DNA of 44,595 nucleotides from contig CAITJF010000156.1 of assembly GCA_903892645.1 (NCBI GenBank), positions 1 to 44,595 on the forward strand, read 5' to 3'. Position numbers and translations under genes: made by a program. The notes beneath the pieces were generated by a model. That model worked only from the letters and a program-made list of their open reading frames with translations, searched no databases and had not been told where the DNA came from. The stretch's first letter is position 1. Each line of letters starts with the position of its first letter. The DNA comes from an uncultured Nitrosomonadales bacterium. Lineage in GTDB: Bacteria > Pseudomonadota > Gammaproteobacteria > Burkholderiales > Gallionellaceae. Below, piece by piece: positions 26,655 through 36,264 of this stretch.

Positions 26655-27299
26655 ATGGCGCAATTTTTTGTCATTCACCCGGAAAATCCGCAACCGCGCC
26701 TGATCAGGCAGGCCGCAGCCATGGTGCGCGACGGTGCGGTAATTGTATACCCCACCGATTCCTGCTATGCACTGGGCTGCCATTCCAGCGATAAGAGCGC
26801 GATGGCGCGCATCCTTCAGATACGGGGCCTGGATGACAACCACTACATGACGCTGATGTGCCGCGACCTGTCCGAGCTTGGCCGCTATGCGCGGGTGGAC
26901 AACGTGCAATTCCGCCTGCTGAAAAACAATACGCCGGGCAGCTACACCTTTATCCTCGAAGCCACCAGGGAGGTAAACAAACGTCTGCAAAATCCCAAGC
27001 GCAACACCATCGGCATACGCATTCCCGATCATCCGGTGGCGCTGGCGCTGCTGGAAGAATTGGACGAGCCTTTGTTAAGCTCCACCTTGATCCTGCCGGG
27101 TGAAGAGCATCCCTTGAGCGATGCGGACGAAATCCGCGCCTGTCTTGATCGCCGGGTTGACTTGGTGCTGGATGGCGGTGCGGTCGGGTTGGAGATGACC
27201 ACGGTGATCGACCTGACCGGCGAGGCTCCCGTGCTGGTGCGGCGCGGTAAGGGTAATGTCGCTCCGTTTGAAATTGCCAATTTGGAAATTGAGAAATAA
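26655..27299 (+). CDS. YciO-type Sua5/YrdC-family protein
   Basis: The protein has 214 residues. The Sua5/YrdC fold is seen in GAVIVYPTDSCYALGC, ILQIRGLDDNHYMTLMCRDLSEL, NTPGSYTFILEAT, TIGIRIPDHPVALALLEEL and VDLVLDGGAVG. The IRGLDDNH segment resembles YciO more than the KxR core of TsaC/TsaC2, so a role in threonylcarbamoyl-adenylate synthesis cannot be assumed. TAAGGAATATTTT precedes the ATG. The stop abuts the ATG of the next gene directly (TAAATG). Confidence 0.85.
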   Translation: MAQFFVIHPENPQPRLIRQAAAMVRDGAVIVYPTDSCYALGCHSSDKSAMARILQIRGLDDNHYMTLMCRDLSELGRYARVDNVQFRLLKNNTPGSYTFILEATREVNKRLQNPKRNTIGIRIPDHPVALALLEELDEPLLSSTLILPGEEHPLSDADEIRACLDRRVDLVLDGGAVGLEMTTVIDLTGEAPVLVRRGKGNVAPFEIANLEIEK

Positions 27300-27947
27300 A
27301 TGCAGCTCGACCAACTGATTCAAACTGTCGCCGTCGCGGCCCTTCCCATCGTTTTCGCCATTACCCTGCATGAGGCCGCTCACGGTTATGTGGCGCGCTA
27401 TTTCGGCGATATGACGGCTTATCAGCAGGGCCGTATCAGCCTCAATCCGATACGTCATATTGATATGGTAGGCACCATCTTGCTGCCCTTGCTGACGCTG
27501 TGGCTGGGCGGCATCCTGTTCGGCTGGGCCAAGCCGGTGCCGGTCAATTTCGGTGCGTTGCGCCGCCCCAAGCAGGACATGCTGTGGGTGGCCTTGGCAG
27601 GCCCTGCCGCCAACCTGTTTATGGCGCTGTGCTGGGGGTTGCTGGCAAAACTCGCATGGTCGTTTCCGGGCAATTATTTTGCCGAGCCGATGCTGGAAAT
27701 GGCGCGGATTGGGATTAAAATTAACGCTGTGCTGATCGCGCTAAACTTGCTGCCCCTGCCCCCGCTGGATGGCGGGCGCATTGCCGTCAGCATGTTGCCG
27801 CACCGGCAGGCATACAAGCTGGCGATGCTGGAGCCGTATGGCATGTTCATCCTGATCTTCATGGCGTTTACGCCGCTGCTGGGCTGGATACTGATGCCGC
27901 CGATAATCGGGCTGATGCGCTTAATAAGTTTTATTTTTGGATTGTGA
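27300..27947 (+). CDS. M50 site-2 protease-like zinc metalloprotease
   Basis: The protein has 215 residues, almost all membrane-embedded. The zinc motif HEAAH is at residues 24-28 (ITLHEAAHGYVARYFGD), and the second metal/active segment is NLLPLPPLDGGRI. GKTI-like GGILFGWAKPVPVNF is also conserved in this short M50B group (rhomboid-unrelated, SpoIVFB-like without PDZ or CBS domains). It should cleave peptide bonds in or near the inner membrane; the substrate is unknown. The ATG directly follows the previous stop codon, and trpS starts 6 bp later. Confidence 0.88.
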   Translation: MQLDQLIQTVAVAALPIVFAITLHEAAHGYVARYFGDMTAYQQGRISLNPIRHIDMVGTILLPLLTLWLGGILFGWAKPVPVNFGALRRPKQDMLWVALAGPAANLFMALCWGLLAKLAWSFPGNYFAEPMLEMARIGIKINAVLIALNLLPLPPLDGGRIAVSMLPHRQAYKLAMLEPYGMFILIFMAFTPLLGWILMPPIIGLMRLISFIFGL

Positions 27948-27953
27948 AAAACC

Positions 27954-29156
27954 ATGTTTGCTGATCGCGTGTTATCCGGAATGCGCCCCACCGGAAGTTT
28001 GCATTTGGGGCATTACCACGGTGTGTTGAAAAACTGGGTGGAGATGCAGCAGGAATTTGAATGCCTGTTCTTCGTCGCCGACTGGCATGCGTTGACCACA
28101 CATTACGACACGCCGCAGGTCATCGAACAAAACGTATGGGACATGGTGATAGACTGGCTGGCGGCGGGTGTTGATCCGGCGCGTGCCACGCTGTTCATCC
28201 AGTCCAGGGTGCCGGAACATGCCGAGCTGCACCTGCTGCTTTCGATGATTACGCCGCTCGGTTGGCTGGAGCGCGTGCCGACCTACAAGGATCAGCAGGA
28301 AAAACTTTCCGAGAAAGACTTGAGCACTTACGGCTTTCTCGGCTATCCGTTGCTGCAAAGTGCGGACATTCTCATCTACCGCGCCACGCAAGTGCCGGTG
28401 GGAGAAGATCAGGTGCCGCATATCGAGTTCACGCGCGAGATGGCGCGCCGCTTTAACCATATCTACGGGCGCGAACCGGGCTTTGAAGAAAAAGCCGAAG
28501 CGGCGGTCAAAAAACTCGGCAGCAAGAAGGCCAGGCTGTATAACGAGCTGCGCGTGCGCTTTCAGGAGCAGGGTGACGGCGAGGCGCTGGAATCCGCCAA
28601 GTCCTTGCTCGACGAGCAACAGAGCCTGAGCCATGGCGACCGCGAACGCCTGTTCGGCTACCTCGAAGGCGGCGGCAAGATGATCCTGTCCGAGCCGGAG
28701 GCCATGCTCACCGCAGCCTCGAAGATGCCCGGGCTGGACGGGCAGAAAATGTCCAAGTCGTACAACAACACCATCACGCTGCGCGAAGACGAGGCCAGTG
28801 TAACCAAAAAAATCCGCACCATGCCCACTGACCCGGCGCGTGTGCGCCGTACCGATCATGGCACTCCGGAAAAATGCCCAGTGTGGCAATTGCATTTGGT
28901 GTATTCGAATGAAGAAACCAAACAATGGGTGCGGCAAGGCTGTACCACTGCGGGTATCGGCTGCATCGAATGCAAGCAGCCGGTGATTGCCGCAGTGCTG
29001 GCGGAACAGGAGCCGATGCGCGAGCGCGCCCAGCAATACCTGGACGACCCCACGCTGGTGCGCAATATCATCGCCGACGGCTGCGAGAAAGCGCGCAAGC
29101 TGGCAGGCGAGACCATGCGCGACGTGCGCGAGGCGATGGGGCTGAGTTACAGCTGA
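27954..29156 (+). CDS. trpS: Tryptophanyl-tRNA synthetase
   Basis: TrpS charges tRNA(Trp); 400 residues, the longer form found in many beta- and gammaproteobacteria compared with 334 in E. coli. The class I signatures are visible as GSLHLGHYHG near residue 14 (HIGH variant) and KMSKSYNNTI. GMRPTGSLH at the start and PVGEDQVPHIEFTRE are typical of TrpRS. The extra length is an insertion between the Rossmann halves (EKAEAAVKKLGSKKARLYNELR through SLSHGDRERLFGYLEGGG). Confidence 0.95.
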   Translation: MFADRVLSGMRPTGSLHLGHYHGVLKNWVEMQQEFECLFFVADWHALTTHYDTPQVIEQNVWDMVIDWLAAGVDPARATLFIQSRVPEHAELHLLLSMITPLGWLERVPTYKDQQEKLSEKDLSTYGFLGYPLLQSADILIYRATQVPVGEDQVPHIEFTREMARRFNHIYGREPGFEEKAEAAVKKLGSKKARLYNELRVRFQEQGDGEALESAKSLLDEQQSLSHGDRERLFGYLEGGGKMILSEPEAMLTAASKMPGLDGQKMSKSYNNTITLREDEASVTKKIRTMPTDPARVRRTDHGTPEKCPVWQLHLVYSNEETKQWVRQGCTTAGIGCIECKQPVIAAVLAEQEPMRERAQQYLDDPTLVRNIIADGCEKARKLAGETMRDVREAMGLSYS

Positions 29157-29160
29157 CAGC

Positions 29161-29970
29161 ATGAGCCAATCCGAGCTACAACTTGTGCCGCTGGCGCGCA
29201 TTCACGGCGAACCCTTGCTGGAGATGCCAAAAGATTTGTACATCCCGCCGGATGCGCTGGAACTGGTGCTGGAGACTTTTCAGGGGCCGCTCGACTTGTT
29301 GCTGTACCTGATTCGCAAGCACAACCTGGATGTGCTCGACATTCCGATGGCGCAGCTCACGCAGCAATATATGGGCTACATCGAAGTGATGCAGCGCAAC
29401 CGTCTGGAACTGGCCGCCGAATACCTGCTGATGGCGGCGGTGCTGATCGAAATCAAGTCGCGTATGTTGCTGCCGCGCCCGCCAAAGGCCAGCGAGGATG
29501 GCGTGGAAGACCCGCGCGCCGAACTGATGCGCCGCCTGCTGGAATACGAGCAGATGAAGCTCGCCGCGCAGAAGCTCAACGAATTGCCGCAGGCCGGGCG
29601 CGATTTCGAGTTGGTGCAAGTGCTGATCGAGGAAACAGTGGTGCAGCGCCTGCCGAATGTCGCCGTGGAAGATTTGCGCCAGGCATGGCTGGCATTGCTG
29701 GCGCGCGCGAAACTGAACACGCACCACAAGGTGCGGCGCGAGGAGCTGTCGGTGCGCGAACAGATGACGCGCCTGTTGCGCCAGTTACGGCACGGCGAAT
29801 TCGAGATGTTTGAAAATCTGTTCGACGCGAGCGGCGGCATCCCGCAGTTGGTCGTCACTTTCATCGCGATCCTGGAACTGGCAAAAGAAACCTTGGTAGA
29901 AATCACACAATCCGAAACACTGGGGAATATTTATGTCCGAGCAAGCCGCAGCCTTACCGCAGCAGACTGA
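29161..29970 (+). CDS. scpA: Segregation and condensation protein A
   Basis: ScpA is the kleisin of the SMC-ScpAB condensin; 269 residues. The N-terminal kleisin motif is LVLETFQGPLDLLLYLIRKHNLDVLDIPMAQLTQQY, followed by LAAEYLLMAAVLIEIKSRMLLP and a C-terminal winged-helix part (FIAILELAKETLVEITQSE). It begins 4 bases after trpS and overlaps scpB by 38 bp. No smc gene is in the window. Confidence 0.93.
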   Translation: MSQSELQLVPLARIHGEPLLEMPKDLYIPPDALELVLETFQGPLDLLLYLIRKHNLDVLDIPMAQLTQQYMGYIEVMQRNRLELAAEYLLMAAVLIEIKSRMLLPRPPKASEDGVEDPRAELMRRLLEYEQMKLAAQKLNELPQAGRDFELVQVLIEETVVQRLPNVAVEDLRQAWLALLARAKLNTHHKVRREELSVREQMTRLLRQLRHGEFEMFENLFDASGGIPQLVVTFIAILELAKETLVEITQSETLGNIYVRASRSLTAAD

Positions 29971-30625
29971 AAAAGCCGCATCGTTGGTTGAGGCCGAAGC
30001 CTTGGCGCAAACTGATGCACTGCTAACCGTTCGTGCTGAGCTGGTCGAAGCATCCCCCGAAGTGGGCGTGGCACTGATTGATACGGCGCAACTCAAGAAA
30101 ACGCTGGAAGCCGCATTGCTGACCACGCAGGAACCGCTATTGCTGACTGAACTGAAAAAACTCAGCGATGCGCCGGTGGAAAATCGTCTCATCGAAGAAT
30201 TGCTGGAACAATTGGCGCAGGAATATTCGGGCAGCGGCGTGGAGCTCAACCGTGTGGCGAATGGCTGGCGTTTCCGCGCGCGCCCCGAGATGCAGCCCTA
30301 CCTGGATCGCCTCAACCCGCAGAAACCGCCGCGCTATTCGCGCGCGGTGATGGAAACGCTCGCCATCATCGCCTACCGCCAGCCGGTGACGCGCGGCGAC
30401 ATCGAAGAAATTCGCGGCGTGGCGGTATCCTCGCAAATTCTCAAGACACTGGAAGTGCGCGGCTGGATCGAAGTCATCGGCACGCGCGACACGCCGGGCA
30501 AACCAGAACTGTTCGCCACCACCAAACAATTGCTCGACGATCTCAACTTGCGCTCCTTGCAAGAGTTGCCTTCGCTGGAAGAAATCGGCTCGCTGCTGGA
30601 GCAAGGCGAGCAAACGGCGGCATGA
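29933..30625 (+). CDS. scpB: Segregation and condensation protein B
   Basis: ScpB forms the dimeric winged-helix partner of ScpA; 230 residues. The first 40 or so are Ala/Glu-rich and not conserved. The core runs from LKKTLEAALLTTQEPLLLTELKKL through YSRAVMETLAIIAYRQPVTRGDIEEIRGV, the family hallmark, and VRGWIEVIGTRDTPGKPELFATT. The ATG at 29933 lies inside scpA; later in-frame starts would leave the core intact, so the true start is uncertain. It ends 16 bp before the restriction-modification remnant. Confidence 0.92.
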   Translation: MSEQAAALPQQTEKAASLVEAEALAQTDALLTVRAELVEASPEVGVALIDTAQLKKTLEAALLTTQEPLLLTELKKLSDAPVENRLIEELLEQLAQEYSGSGVELNRVANGWRFRARPEMQPYLDRLNPQKPPRYSRAVMETLAIIAYRQPVTRGDIEEIRGVAVSSQILKTLEVRGWIEVIGTRDTPGKPELFATTKQLLDDLNLRSLQELPSLEEIGSLLEQGEQTAA

Positions 30626-30641
30626 TTTTTCTGTAAATGTC

Positions 30642-30814
30642 ATGGGTAATCAATTCTTCGAGCACACCATCCTCAACTCCCCCTACGACTATCCGTCTCG
30701 TCATTGGGAGCTTGGTCATGGGCATTCGATAAGCCTAAGTCTGTGCGGATTGCAGTGAAGGTCATCAATCACCCGGGTGATGAGGTGAATAAAGTGTTTA
30801 GGGCCGTGGCTTGA
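30642..30814 (+). pseudogene. Fused remnant of a restriction-modification operon
   Basis: Two short coding scraps in different frames are joined. From ATG 30642 the frame reads MGNQFFEHTILNSPYDYP and then SRHWEL, which is how BPTD_3080/type III-like restriction enzymes begin. It then loses identity and stops at 30756-30758. From about 30722 another frame reads AFDKPKSVRIAVKVINHPGD followed by EVNKVFRAVA and a TGA at 812-814, which resembles the C-terminal end of a partner DNA methyltransferase (or of the same enzyme). A deletion of several kilobases around 30713-30724 explains this. The family recognition is from memory; a protein search would settle it. The RelA/SpoT gene starts one base after the remnant. 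Confidence 0.65.
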
Positions 30815-30815
30815 T

Positions 30816-31853
30816 ATGGACAAAATTACGAAGCCAGCATTTCCTGGGGGCTCCAAGTCCCGAGTCAATCGAGCTGGCGACAATGTACGAAAAGGCACTC
30901 CAACATTGCAAGACTTGCAGGTTATTGATGAATGGCGTGCAGCGCACCGAGGCGTCCTAAACACGTTTCAAGCCATTCTGCGTAATCGTACTCGCGGCAC
31001 TGGTATCACGGTTGCACAACGCCACAAACGGAAGCGCACAATTTTCGATAAGCTTCACAGGTTACCAGGGATGCAACTCGCACGAATGGATGACGTTGCT
31101 GGGTTTCGATTGATTTTCAAGCACCTAAATGAACTTAACGACTTTCGTGCTGTATTTCACCGCGCGCACTTTAACCACAAGCGTCGTAATGATCTCAATA
31201 AGTATGATTACATAAAGCAGCCGAAGGGAACTGGTTATCGTGGCATACATGATGTGTACGAATACGACGTTAACTCAGCCATAGGGCAAAATCTTGCTGG
31301 GCTAAACGTCGAAATCCAATACCGAACCTTGGTACAACACGCATGGGCTACCGCTGTCGAGGTTATTGGCTTTATTACCGAGAGCCAGCCGAAATTCCAA
31401 AAAGGGGATAACCGCTATGAGCGTGCTATGGCTTTTGCCAGCGAGATTCTGGCGAGAGTACACGAGAAGCTCAAAGGCCCATTCCCTGATCTTCCAGATA
31501 GTGATCTGGTTTCGCAATTCATTGTTCTTGACAAAGAACTGGGCTTGCTCATGACACTTCGTGGACTGAATGCGGCTAATAGAGATGTCTCCAATAGACG
31601 AAACACAATCTTGATTTTTTCCGGTAGTGGTGAGCTTGAGATACGTACTTTCCGCGATGCGCCAGATGCTCTTCGAGCTTTGTTTGAGCTTGAACGCACC
31701 ATGCCAGAGAGAGATATCGTTCTCGTGCGTGCTGATACGAGCGAGGAAGTTCGACTCGCTTTCAGGAACTACTTTTCCGATGCCAGTGATTTCATTCGCT
31801 TGCTAGAAGAGGGATGTGCAAAGCTAACCAACCACCCATCTAGCACCTTATGA
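30816..31853 (+). CDS. RelA/SpoT-domain protein, stand-alone (p)ppGpp synthetase-like
   Basis: The protein has 345 residues. The synthetase core lies at about residues 65-190: QRHKRKRTIFDKLHRL (ATP-binding basic motif), ARMDDVAGFRLIF (metal Asp), YDYIKQPKGTGYRGIH (GTP-side loop with Tyr and His) and VEIQYRTLVQHAWATAVE (conserved Glu and RT). No HD hydrolase domain precedes it and no TGS/ACT follows, so it is a small alarmone synthetase type; the last 130 residues are not recognised. Related stand-alone enzymes make (p)ppGpp, (p)ppApp or act as toxins that pyrophosphorylate tRNA. The start one base after the restriction-modification remnant suggests it was once co-translated with that system. 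No obvious small hydrolase antitoxin is beside it. Confidence 0.82.
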   Translation: MDKITKPAFPGGSKSRVNRAGDNVRKGTPTLQDLQVIDEWRAAHRGVLNTFQAILRNRTRGTGITVAQRHKRKRTIFDKLHRLPGMQLARMDDVAGFRLIFKHLNELNDFRAVFHRAHFNHKRRNDLNKYDYIKQPKGTGYRGIHDVYEYDVNSAIGQNLAGLNVEIQYRTLVQHAWATAVEVIGFITESQPKFQKGDNRYERAMAFASEILARVHEKLKGPFPDLPDSDLVSQFIVLDKELGLLMTLRGLNAANRDVSNRRNTILIFSGSGELEIRTFRDAPDALRALFELERTMPERDIVLVRADTSEEVRLAFRNYFSDASDFIRLLEEGCAKLTNHPSSTL

Positions 31854-31885
31854 GTGTTAAGAAAATGCATTGATTCAATAATTCG

Positions 31886-32866
31886 ATGACTGACCCCCAA
31901 CAATTCCTGATCTACCAAAGCGAAGACGGCTCCACCCGCATTGATGTGATGCTGGAGGCAGAAACCCTTTGGCTGAACCAGAAGCAGTTGACCGAGTTGT
32001 TCGGCAAGGCCAAGGGCACTATCAGCGAGCACATCAAGCACATCTTTGAGGATGGCGAGCTGGCTGAAAATTCAGTTGTTCGGTTATTCCGAACAACTGC
32101 CGCAGACGGAAAACAGTACGAGGTGGCGCACTACAATCTGGACATGGTGCTGGCTCTGGGCTTCCGAGTGCGCAGCCCGGTCGGTGTGCGCTTCCGCCAG
32201 TGGGCCAACGACAAGCTGAAGGAATACATCGTCAAGGGCTTTGTGCTGGACGATGCGCGCTTGAAGAATCCCGGCAAGGGGCGGGATTACTTCGACGAGC
32301 TGACCCGCCGCCTGCAAGACATACGCACCAGTGAGCGGCGGTTTTACCAGAAGATCACGGACATCTACGCCACTAGCGTGGATTACGACGCCAGCCATGC
32401 GCTTACCCAGACGTTCTTTGCCACGGTGCAGAACAAGGTGCATTACGCCATCCACGGCCAGACTGCCGCCGAGTTGATCGCCACCCGAGCCGACAGCAAC
32501 CAGCCGAACATGGGGCTGACGACTTGGGAGGGGGCGCGCATCCGCAAGGCCGATGTGAGCATCGCCAAGAATTATCTGAATGAAGAAGAGCTACGCGCCC
32601 TCAATAACCTGGCCGAGCAGTATTTGATTTTTGCCGAGGGTCAAGCAACGCGGCGTATTGCCATGACCATGCAGGATTGGATCAGCAAACTGGAAGGCTT
32701 TCTGACATTGAATGACCGCGAGATATTGCAGGGCGCAGGTAAGGTGTCGGCTGAACTGGCCAAGGCTCATGCTGAACAGGAATTCGGCAAGTTCCGGGTA
32801 TTGGACGACCAGCATTTCGAGTCTGACTTTGACCGTATGGTGATGCAATTGCCCAAACCAAAGTAG
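31886..32866 (+). CDS. RhuM-family (virulence/phage-antirepressor-like) protein
   Basis: The protein has 326 residues. LWLNQKQLTELFGKAKGTISEHIKHIFEDGEL is the helix-turn-helix-like start of the RhuM family. It is followed by VVRLFRTTAADGKQYEVAHYNLDMVLALGFRVRSPVGVRFRQWAN, which resembles KilA/antirepressor-type segments, and a long C-terminal part (RRFYQKITDIYATSVDYD, AELIATRADSNQPNMGLTTW). The biochemical function is not established; RhuM genes are frequent on mobile islands and beside restriction-modification systems. It stands 32 bp after the RelA/SpoT gene and is followed by a nested palindrome, so the two genes form one small accessory unit. Confidence 0.85.
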   Translation: MTDPQQFLIYQSEDGSTRIDVMLEAETLWLNQKQLTELFGKAKGTISEHIKHIFEDGELAENSVVRLFRTTAADGKQYEVAHYNLDMVLALGFRVRSPVGVRFRQWANDKLKEYIVKGFVLDDARLKNPGKGRDYFDELTRRLQDIRTSERRFYQKITDIYATSVDYDASHALTQTFFATVQNKVHYAIHGQTAAELIATRADSNQPNMGLTTWEGARIRKADVSIAKNYLNEEELRALNNLAEQYLIFAEGQATRRIAMTMQDWISKLEGFLTLNDREILQGAGKVSAELAKAHAEQEFGKFRVLDDQHFESDFDRMVMQLPKPK

Positions 32867-32896
32867 CCGATGGATGAAGGTATGAAAAAAAGTTCA

Positions 32897-32989
32897 AACC
32901 TGAAAATGGCAGTTGAAATGCTAAAAAATCGCCCATGCTTCGACAAGTTCAGCACGAACGGTTTTTTAGCATTCACCAAATTTCAGGTT
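32897..32989. repeat. Nested palindromic element after rhuM (MITE-like)
   Basis: Outer arms AACCTGAAA (32897-32905) and TTTCAGGTT (32981-32989) enclose inner arms AATGCTAAAAAA (32917-32928) and TTTTTTAGCATT (32962-32973), all perfect. The centre contains TTCGACAAGTTCAGCACGAACGG, a sequence repeated in inverted, diverged form at 32993-33034. The T6 run gives it features of a terminator, but its two-tier symmetry is closer to a small non-autonomous element. Confidence 0.65.
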
Positions 32990-32992
32990 AGT

Positions 32993-33034
32993 CCGTTCGC
33001 CCTGAGCAGCCCGTGCAACGGGTGTGTCGAAGGG
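32993..33034. repeat. REP-like repeat facing the previous palindrome
   Basis: CCGTTCGCCCTGAGC at 32993-33007 and GTGTCGAAGGG at 33024-33034 resemble, in reverse orientation, the centre of the neighbouring palindrome (TTCGACA...TTCAG...CGAACGG). Between them is a small hairpin, CCCGT/ACGGG at 33010-33022. This pattern is common as a dispersed bacterial intergenic repeat. Confidence 0.55.
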
Positions 33035-33062
33035 AGCCAACTTTGTAACCGCCGGAATTAGA

Positions 33063-33881
33063 ATGAAACATATTTCTTCGCGCGATAACCCGTTCTTCAA
33101 AGAGCTGCTCAAGCTCGCCGGTTCGGCACGTCAGCGCCGCAAGGCAGGACAGACCCTGCTGGACGGGATACATCTGGTTCAAGCTCATCTCGCTTCCGGT
33201 AGCAAGCCGCAACATTTGCTGGTGACGCAGGCGGCCTTGCAGGATCACGAAGTGGCGGCATTGCTGAAAGAGTTTTCCGGTGTGCCGCTCACGCAACTGG
33301 ATGACAATTTGTTTGCCGATCTTACCGAACTCAAGACACCCAGCGGCATTCTTGCGCTGGTTGATTTACCCCACCCGATAGTGTCAGCCGCGCAGGGCCA
33401 TTTCTGTTTGCTGCTGGAGGATATACAAGACCCCGGCAATCTTGGCTCCATGCTGCGCTCCGCCGCTGCTGCGGGATGCGATGCGGTGTTTCTGTCCAAA
33501 GGTTGCGCCGATGCGTGGTCGCCCAAGGTGCTGCGCGCGGGGATGGGCGGGCATTTCGTGCTCAGCATCCACGAATCTACGGATTTGCTTGCTGTGGCTG
33601 CGGCATTTCAAGGCAAACTTTTTGCAGCAGCACTGGATGCAAAAACCAGCTTGTATGACTGCGATCTGCGCGGCAAGCTGGCTTTTGCAGTGGGCAATGA
33701 GGGGGCGGGTTTGTCCGAAGGACTGCTGGCTGCGGTCGATCAGCGCGTCATTATCCCCATGCCGGGAAAAGTCGAATCATTGAACGCTGCGGCTGCTGCG
33801 GCAGTATGCCTGTTCGAGGCCGTGCGGCAGCGCCAGCCTACCCGTTCTACAAAGGCGCCAGCGAGGTCTGGTAGCGTTTGA
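33063..33881 (+). CDS. TrmH/SpoU-family RNA 2'-O-ribose methyltransferase
   Basis: The protein has 272 residues from ATG 33063; an in-frame upstream start at 33024 would lie in the repeat. An N-terminal L30e-like substrate-binding part (MKHISSRDNPFFKELLKL, TLLDGIHLVQAHL) precedes the knotted SPOUT domain. Motif 1 is LEDIQDPGNLGSMLRSAAAAG with the conserved Asn and Arg, motif 2 is VGNEGAGLSEG, and motif 3 is IPMPGKVESLNAAAAAAV. It uses AdoMet to methylate ribose in rRNA or tRNA; the exact site is not deducible. The last 35 bases overlap the end of the convergent carbonic-anhydrase-like gene. Confidence 0.9.
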   Translation: MKHISSRDNPFFKELLKLAGSARQRRKAGQTLLDGIHLVQAHLASGSKPQHLLVTQAALQDHEVAALLKEFSGVPLTQLDDNLFADLTELKTPSGILALVDLPHPIVSAAQGHFCLLLEDIQDPGNLGSMLRSAAAAGCDAVFLSKGCADAWSPKVLRAGMGGHFVLSIHESTDLLAVAAAFQGKLFAAALDAKTSLYDCDLRGKLAFAVGNEGAGLSEGLLAAVDQRVIIPMPGKVESLNAAAAAAVCLFEAVRQRQPTRSTKAPARSGSV

Positions 33882-34368
33882 AATTTTCCACATAGTGCGC
33901 GGTGTTGGCGTGCATCGCCGCGATTTCTTCTTCGCGCAAGGTGCGCACCACTTTGCCCGGTGAACCCATCACCAACGAGTTATCCGGAATGACCTTGCCT
34001 TCGGTGACCAGCGTATTTGCCGCGATCAGGCAGTTGCGGCCGATCACGGCTTGGTTGAGGATCACACTCTTGATGCCGATCAGGCTGCCGTCACCGATAG
34101 TGCAGCCGTGCAGCATGACCAGATGGCCGACGGTGACGTTGTCGCCGACGGTGAGTGGTATTCCGGGGTCGGTGTGCAGCACGGCGCCATCCTGAATGTT
34201 GCTGTTTGCGCCGATGCGGATGGGTTCGTTGTCGCCGCGCAGCACCGCGTTGAACCAGATGCTGACGTTGTCCTGTAGGATGACCGTGCCGATGACGCTG
34301 GCATTGGGCGCGATGAAATGTCGTTGCCCGTGCAGTTCCGGTATGCGGTTTCCCAGCTTGTACAACAT
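33847..34368 (-). CDS. Gamma-carbonic anhydrase family protein (left-handed beta-helix)
   Basis: The protein has 173 residues in the YrdA/PaaY/gamma-CA group. Hexapeptide repeats run through most of the chain (IGTVILQDNVSIWFNAVLRGDNEPIRIGANSNIQDGAVLHTD...). Probable zinc ligands are the His in GAVLHTD and the two in VGHLVMLHGC. Many members lack measurable carbonic anhydrase activity, so the catalytic role is uncertain. It is the last gene of a minus-strand run behind adk and the GlcG-like gene, 2 bp after the latter, and it overlaps the convergent methyltransferase gene by 35 bp. Confidence 0.9.
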   Translation of the reverse strand: MLYKLGNRIPELHGQRHFIAPNASVIGTVILQDNVSIWFNAVLRGDNEPIRIGANSNIQDGAVLHTDPGIPLTVGDNVTVGHLVMLHGCTIGDGSLIGIKSVILNQAVIGRNCLIAANTLVTEGKVIPDNSLVMGSPGKVVRTLREEEIAAMHANTAHYVENFKRYQTSLAPL

Positions 34369-34370
34369 GG

Positions 34371-34811
34371 TTAGTTCTGGCTGATGGCGTCTGCGCCAGC
34401 TTGTGCGATCTGCCCGTCCTGGAACGAGCGCACGCCGCTGATGCCCAGCCCGCCGATGATTTTGCCATCGCGCAACAGCGGCACGCCGCCCTCGGCGGGG
34501 ATGACGCCGGGCAAGGCGAGATGGATTAGGCGTCCGCTTAACACCGCATCTTCCGAGGCCTTGGTCGGGCGCTGAAATGCGACAGCGGCGTGCGCTTTGC
34601 AGATGGCCGTTTCCACGCTGCCGAACTGGGTATCATGGCTGCGTTGCAGATAGAGCAGGTGGCCGCCATCGTCCACTACTGCGATCACCACTCGCCAATC
34701 ATTGCGCAGTGCTTCGGCTTCGGCGGCGGCAGCGATGCACTTGGCATCGGCAAGCGTGAGTATGGATTTGCTTGTCCTGTGCGGCTCGACGGGTGGTGCG
34801 GAACTGGCCAC
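34371..34811 (-). CDS. GlcG/HbpS-family heme-binding-like protein
   Basis: The protein has 146 residues in the DUF336 (GlcG/HbpS) family. Typical segments: LTLADAKCIAAAAEAEA, VVIAVVDDGGHLLYLQR, AICKAHAAVAFQRPTK, PAEGGVPLLRDGKIIGGLGISG. Family members bind heme or act in two-component sensing or glycolate-linked loci; the function here is unknown. The gene is tightly packed, 2 bp after adk and 2 bp before the carbonic-anhydrase-like gene, so it is part of their transcription unit. No signal peptide is evident. Confidence 0.85.
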   Translation of the reverse strand: MASSAPPVEPHRTSKSILTLADAKCIAAAAEAEALRNDWRVVIAVVDDGGHLLYLQRSHDTQFGSVETAICKAHAAVAFQRPTKASEDAVLSGRLIHLALPGVIPAEGGVPLLRDGKIIGGLGISGVRSFQDGQIAQAGADAISQN

Positions 34812-34813
34812 GA

Positions 34814-36263
<1,450 letters not shown>

Positions 36264-36264
<1 letters not shown>

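Noticed and set aside
27972-29201. 409-codon minus-strand frame opposite trpS
   Set aside because: TrpS on the plus strand has complete class I motifs; the antisense frame is a composition effect.
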